A stretch of DNA of 57,276 nucleotides from CAZVGZ01 sp964627605 (lineage in GTDB: Bacteria; Latescibacterota; MWCZ01; CAZVGZ01): NCBI GenBank assembly GCA_964627605.1, contig CAZVGZ010000022.1:1-57276 (forward strand), given 5' to 3'. The translations under genes were made by a program, and so were the position numbers. Of the stretch, positions 54,508-57,276 are shown in pieces (within the stretch, counting starts at the first letter, position 1; each line of letters starts with the position of its first letter). Under the pieces are notes generated by a model that had not been told where the DNA came from, ran no database searches, and was given only the letters and a program-made list of their open reading frames with translations.

Positions 54508-56589
54508 TTAGTACCCCAACGTGAGTTCGTAGTACCTGCCCATCCAGTAGGCGCACAACCAGGATGACGGATCGCACTCCTGCTGCCCGTTGCCGCCGTG
54601 GTGCAGACGGTAGGGGCCTCCGTTCCAACGGAACAGGTGGCGTTCGTCGGCTGGGATCGCGTTGCGGCTAAGCGGCCCTTCGCCCTTGCCATCCAAGCCT
54701 TCGCCCTCTGGGATGATGTCCAGATCGTGGCGGAAACGGTTGTCTACTTCCCATGTGATGAACGACGTGGGCATCTCCATCAGAGTCTTCACAGACTCCC
54801 ACTCGTCACACGGCCGGCCGGTAACCCCACCATAGATAAAATTGGTGAATGGGCAGAACTCGTCCCACTCATACCGCTGAGAACGCTCGAAACTCAGATC
54901 ATATATCCGCTTGAGACCAGGGTCTGTCTCATATAGCATAAGTACATGATAGACCGTATAGGCCAGCTCATCGTCAGAGTGGTTATTCCACTCCGGTGAT
55001 TCGAGTTTTTGGCGAATTGTGTTGAGGTGAAAATGGTGGTTTTCCACGAGATCAAGATAGATGTCCCGATATTTCTGCTCGCCGGTGACATGGTGGGTCA
55101 CCAGCAGATAGGCCAGAAGCTCCAGGCTGTTAAGACCCCTCTGCGCTCTGTGGGGGACGCCGTTCATCATCATGGGCGTCCAGACTCCCCATGTGGTGTG
55201 ACGCCCGTTTTCATCCACCAGGGTAAAGTCATGTTCTATAAGATGATCCATGATCGCTTTGCTAACCTCAGCGATCTCGGCTTTTTCGTCCTCAGTGGCA
55301 CACAGGTCATAGTAGAGGCCGTAGACCCAGTAGTGTCCGTCGGTCTCATCTGACGACGTGTCGTTTCGCCAGAGCCAGTCTGGATCGGTGGACGCCTGAT
55401 ATCTTGGATGATCCTCGGTCAGGTCAGGATATTCGCCGCGTTTGATCAGCGCCCTAGCCGGATAGCCTGGGATCGGGCATTTGCGTGTCATGTCGAGCAT
55501 CGCGCTTACAGCTCGCCACGCTCGCTCTCGTGCAGCTTCATCTTTGGTGGTAGCATACTCAAAAATCTTGGCGATGGCGTAGATCGATGTCCACAAACCG
55601 TCGTTGTCCTGCGTATCGACTTTCCATTTTGAAACGTCGCCTGGTGCGTCCAACGTGCAGGATGAGACAAACCCAAACCGGTCGTGCCTCTCAGCTATGA
55701 CCGCCTCAAAATGGTGGGCCTTCTGCTCCAGTGTCCACTCCTCGCGCCAGATCACGCCCAAACCCTGGTCGGTGCCCACGTAGGTAGTGTGGTCCTCAAG
55801 CGTCAGTATCGCAGTGACTGTATTTGACGGAAACCAGCGCTTGCCGTTATACATATGCCACTGTCCGCTCTCCCAGCGCATCGCCCCCATTTCGGATCCA
55901 AGCCATATAGAACCGTCGGCACCTAACCGCACCAACGATATCTGTTCGTATGGCACGCCGTCGAGCCCTCTAAGCTGTTCGAAGCCCATCCGCTTGTCAG
56001 TAAGTACCAGCCCTTCCTGGCTGCCGATCCAAACGGTTCCCGTGGTATCAACCGCCACGCTGGACGAGTCTACGAGCGCCCTCTCTTGCAGCAGTTCCTT
56101 CCAGCATCCGTCCTCTAGCCTCGCGACGCCGATGGCTGTCGCTACCCAGATCGTGCCGTCACTGTCAAACGCTAGGTCGCTCACATCGCCTGAAATCGGT
56201 GGCGCACTGGCCCACTTTGAACCATCCCAACAGACGACCGTCCGACCTCTGGCGACTACCAGTTTACCGTTTTGCGAAAATTCGGCGCAGATGGTTTCGG
56301 CAACAGGATCGAGGTCGGGTTGCGGCAGGTTTTTCCACGACCCACCTTCACCTAGCGCTATGCCGCTGTCAGAGACAAAAACCAGATTTCCGCTGCCGTC
56401 ACCTGCTGCTGCGATCGGATCATCCACAGGAATACCGGCGATGGCGCTTATCAGCGTCGCTTGCTCAGTGTCGACGCTGAAGACACCCTCAGATGTAAGG
56501 ACAGTTGCTGGCGACGAAGCGCCAGCTATCGCTAAGACCTTACCTATCTCTCCAAACGAATTTGTCAGTTGCTGCTCATATGTGCGCAT
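54508..56589 (-). CDS. Beta-propeller plus alpha/alpha-toroid protein
   Basis: About 693 residues from the ATG at 56589 (a frame to 56637 adds 16 residues). Residues 1-310 are propeller repeats of the two-component-regulator/YVTN type (GTIWVATAIGVARLEDG, GTVWIGSQEGLVLTDKR, GSIWLGSEMGAMRWESG). Residues 330-690 are helical with AAISLW-like pairs (DGLWTSIYAIAKIFEYATT, VYGLYYDLCATEDEKAEI) and resemble alpha/alpha-toroid glycoside hydrolases or lyases. No signal peptide is evident. The role is unknown; its C-terminal part resembles the broken gene at 26414-27224. Intact. Confidence 0.6.
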   Translation of the reverse strand: MRTYEQQLTNSFGEIGKVLAIAGASSPATVLTSEGVFSVDTEQATLISAIAGIPVDDPIAAAGDGSGNLVFVSDSGIALGEGGSWKNLPQPDLDPVAETICAEFSQNGKLVVARGRTVVCWDGSKWASAPPISGDVSDLAFDSDGTIWVATAIGVARLEDGCWKELLQERALVDSSSVAVDTTGTVWIGSQEGLVLTDKRMGFEQLRGLDGVPYEQISLVRLGADGSIWLGSEMGAMRWESGQWHMYNGKRWFPSNTVTAILTLEDHTTYVGTDQGLGVIWREEWTLEQKAHHFEAVIAERHDRFGFVSSCTLDAPGDVSKWKVDTQDNDGLWTSIYAIAKIFEYATTKDEAARERAWRAVSAMLDMTRKCPIPGYPARALIKRGEYPDLTEDHPRYQASTDPDWLWRNDTSSDETDGHYWVYGLYYDLCATEDEKAEIAEVSKAIMDHLIEHDFTLVDENGRHTTWGVWTPMMMNGVPHRAQRGLNSLELLAYLLVTHHVTGEQKYRDIYLDLVENHHFHLNTIRQKLESPEWNNHSDDELAYTVYHVLMLYETDPGLKRIYDLSFERSQRYEWDEFCPFTNFIYGGVTGRPCDEWESVKTLMEMPTSFITWEVDNRFRHDLDIIPEGEGLDGKGEGPLSRNAIPADERHLFRWNGGPYRLHHGGNGQQECDPSSWLCAYWMGRYYELTLGY

Positions 56590-56797
56590 CGAACCCTCAT
56601 TCGGATCAGAAACCCGTTCGCCCGTGACGTGCTCCAACTTGGCACGCCTCTCGACAGCCTCAAGTTACCACCGCCTCCACTCTGCAGGCAACGCGAACAC
56701 GTTACTCAGATCGGCCATCGCGCCTTGGCGACCCGCGATACACCAACATAAATTGGTGTAGCTCCCAACATTCTCCACCTATCAAGGATCGGCAACT

Positions 56798-57276
56798 ATG
56801 ACCGTCGGCATCATCTTAGCCGCAGGGCAGGGAACGCGCAACTTCCCATATGTTGAAGCGCGCAACAAGTGCGCACTACCTGTAGTCAACAAGCCGGCGG
56901 TGCGATACACCGCCGAAGCGCTTCTCGAAGCTGGCTGCCAGGGGCTTATCGTGGTCACTGGTCATCTGGCGTCATCCGTCCGTGCGGCGGTAGCTGATCT
57001 ATCCAACACGGAGTTCGTCGTCCAAAAAAGCCTGGACGGCACCGCCAACGCCGCTTTGGAGGCTCTGAGCTGTGTCGGCGATGACGATGATGTAGTGATC
57101 GCCTACGGCGACATAGTCACCGAACCTGGCAACATAAAGTCGCTTATCGAAAAGTTCCAGAAGGAGAAACCACAGGCCGCAGTCCTCCTTGACAGGCTTA
57201 CCCACGAAAACGGTGGCGAGTGGATTTGCGGCGGCCTCGCTGGCGACAAACTCTCAGGCATCGAAGGCCATCCACG
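56798..57276 (+). CDS. Sugar-1-phosphate nucleotidyltransferase, 5' part (runs off the window)
   Basis: From the ATG at 56798 (AAGGA upstream) the sequence reads IILAAGQGTRNFPYVEARNK, CALPVVNKPAVRYTAEALL and DVVIAYGDIVTE. This is the NTP-transferase N-terminal domain (GxGTR pattern; the usual PLT element is changed to PYV). It extends past the end of the window, 159 codons being visible. It may be a GlmU/RmlA-type enzyme; the C-terminal domain is not in view. Confidence 0.8.
   Translation, partial: MTVGIILAAGQGTRNFPYVEARNKCALPVVNKPAVRYTAEALLEAGCQGLIVVTGHLASSVRAAVADLSNTEFVVQKSLDGTANAALEALSCVGDDDDVVIAYGDIVTEPGNIKSLIEKFQKEKPQAAVLLDRLTHENGGEWICGGLAGDKLSGIEGHP

Overview
The window looks like a chromosome segment of an uncultured Gram-negative bacterium. 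It carries outer-membrane beta-barrel proteins, a lipoprotein, FlgD-like C-terminal sorting-type tails and a DUF5683-type protein. Many genes are of the kind abundant in Poribacteria, Latescibacterota and other FCB-related marine lineages: Gfo/Idh/MocA oxidoreductase, URO-D-like methyltransferase, RraA-like, TIM-barrel and alpha/alpha-toroid sugar-enzyme-like proteins. The taxonomic placement is inference from gene content. No rRNA, tRNA, CRISPR array or insertion sequence was recognised.

Layout. 1-6.6 kb: a minus-strand ispD-ispF-dedA-cysS run (MEP isoprenoid pathway plus cysteinyl-tRNA synthetase), an alpha/beta hydrolase, and an arsenosugar-type pair (ArsS radical SAM protein and its peroxidase-like partner). 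6.9-9.4 kb: lepA (broken) and lepB. 9.5-12.6 kb: a response regulator, a URO-D-like gene behind a sigma-54-type promoter, and a broken Gfo/Idh gene. 12.7-17 kb: a comM remnant, then a very large gene crossing a 100-N scaffold gap. It encodes a predicted membrane-spanning sigma-54 activator whose outer part is a beta-propeller plus FG-GAP/ASPIC-like region. 17-18.4 kb: three broken genes. 18.6-25.9 kb: the replication block dnaN-recF-dciA-gyrB-gyrA, all intact. 26-41 kb: accessory metabolism mixed with gene ruins, including a phosphodiesterase behind a near-perfect sigma-54 promoter. 42-57 kb: nucleotide-sugar genes, DUF1015, ispG, a pfkA remnant, ssb, three envelope proteins, selB, an epimerase, a protease remnant, a propeller-toroid protein and a partial nucleotidyltransferase.

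Two themes stand out. First, a sigma-54 circuit: the membrane-anchored activator lies in the same window as two promoters of sigma-54 type (minus strand at 11.3 kb, plus strand at 32.5 kb). Second, extensive gene decay. About a dozen recognisable genes (MBL-fold, lepA, Gfo/Idh, comM, GNAT, yihY, toroid enzyme, metallophosphoesterase, pfkA, protease and others) have lost internal segments, often at joins with a few bases of possible microhomology. Normally essential genes (cysS, ispD/F/G, lepB, dnaN, gyrA/B, ssb) are intact. Two broken genes also carry in-frame nonsense codons, and one of them has an expanded poly-C tract, which favours real decay over assembly error. Assembly error cannot be excluded from sequence alone.
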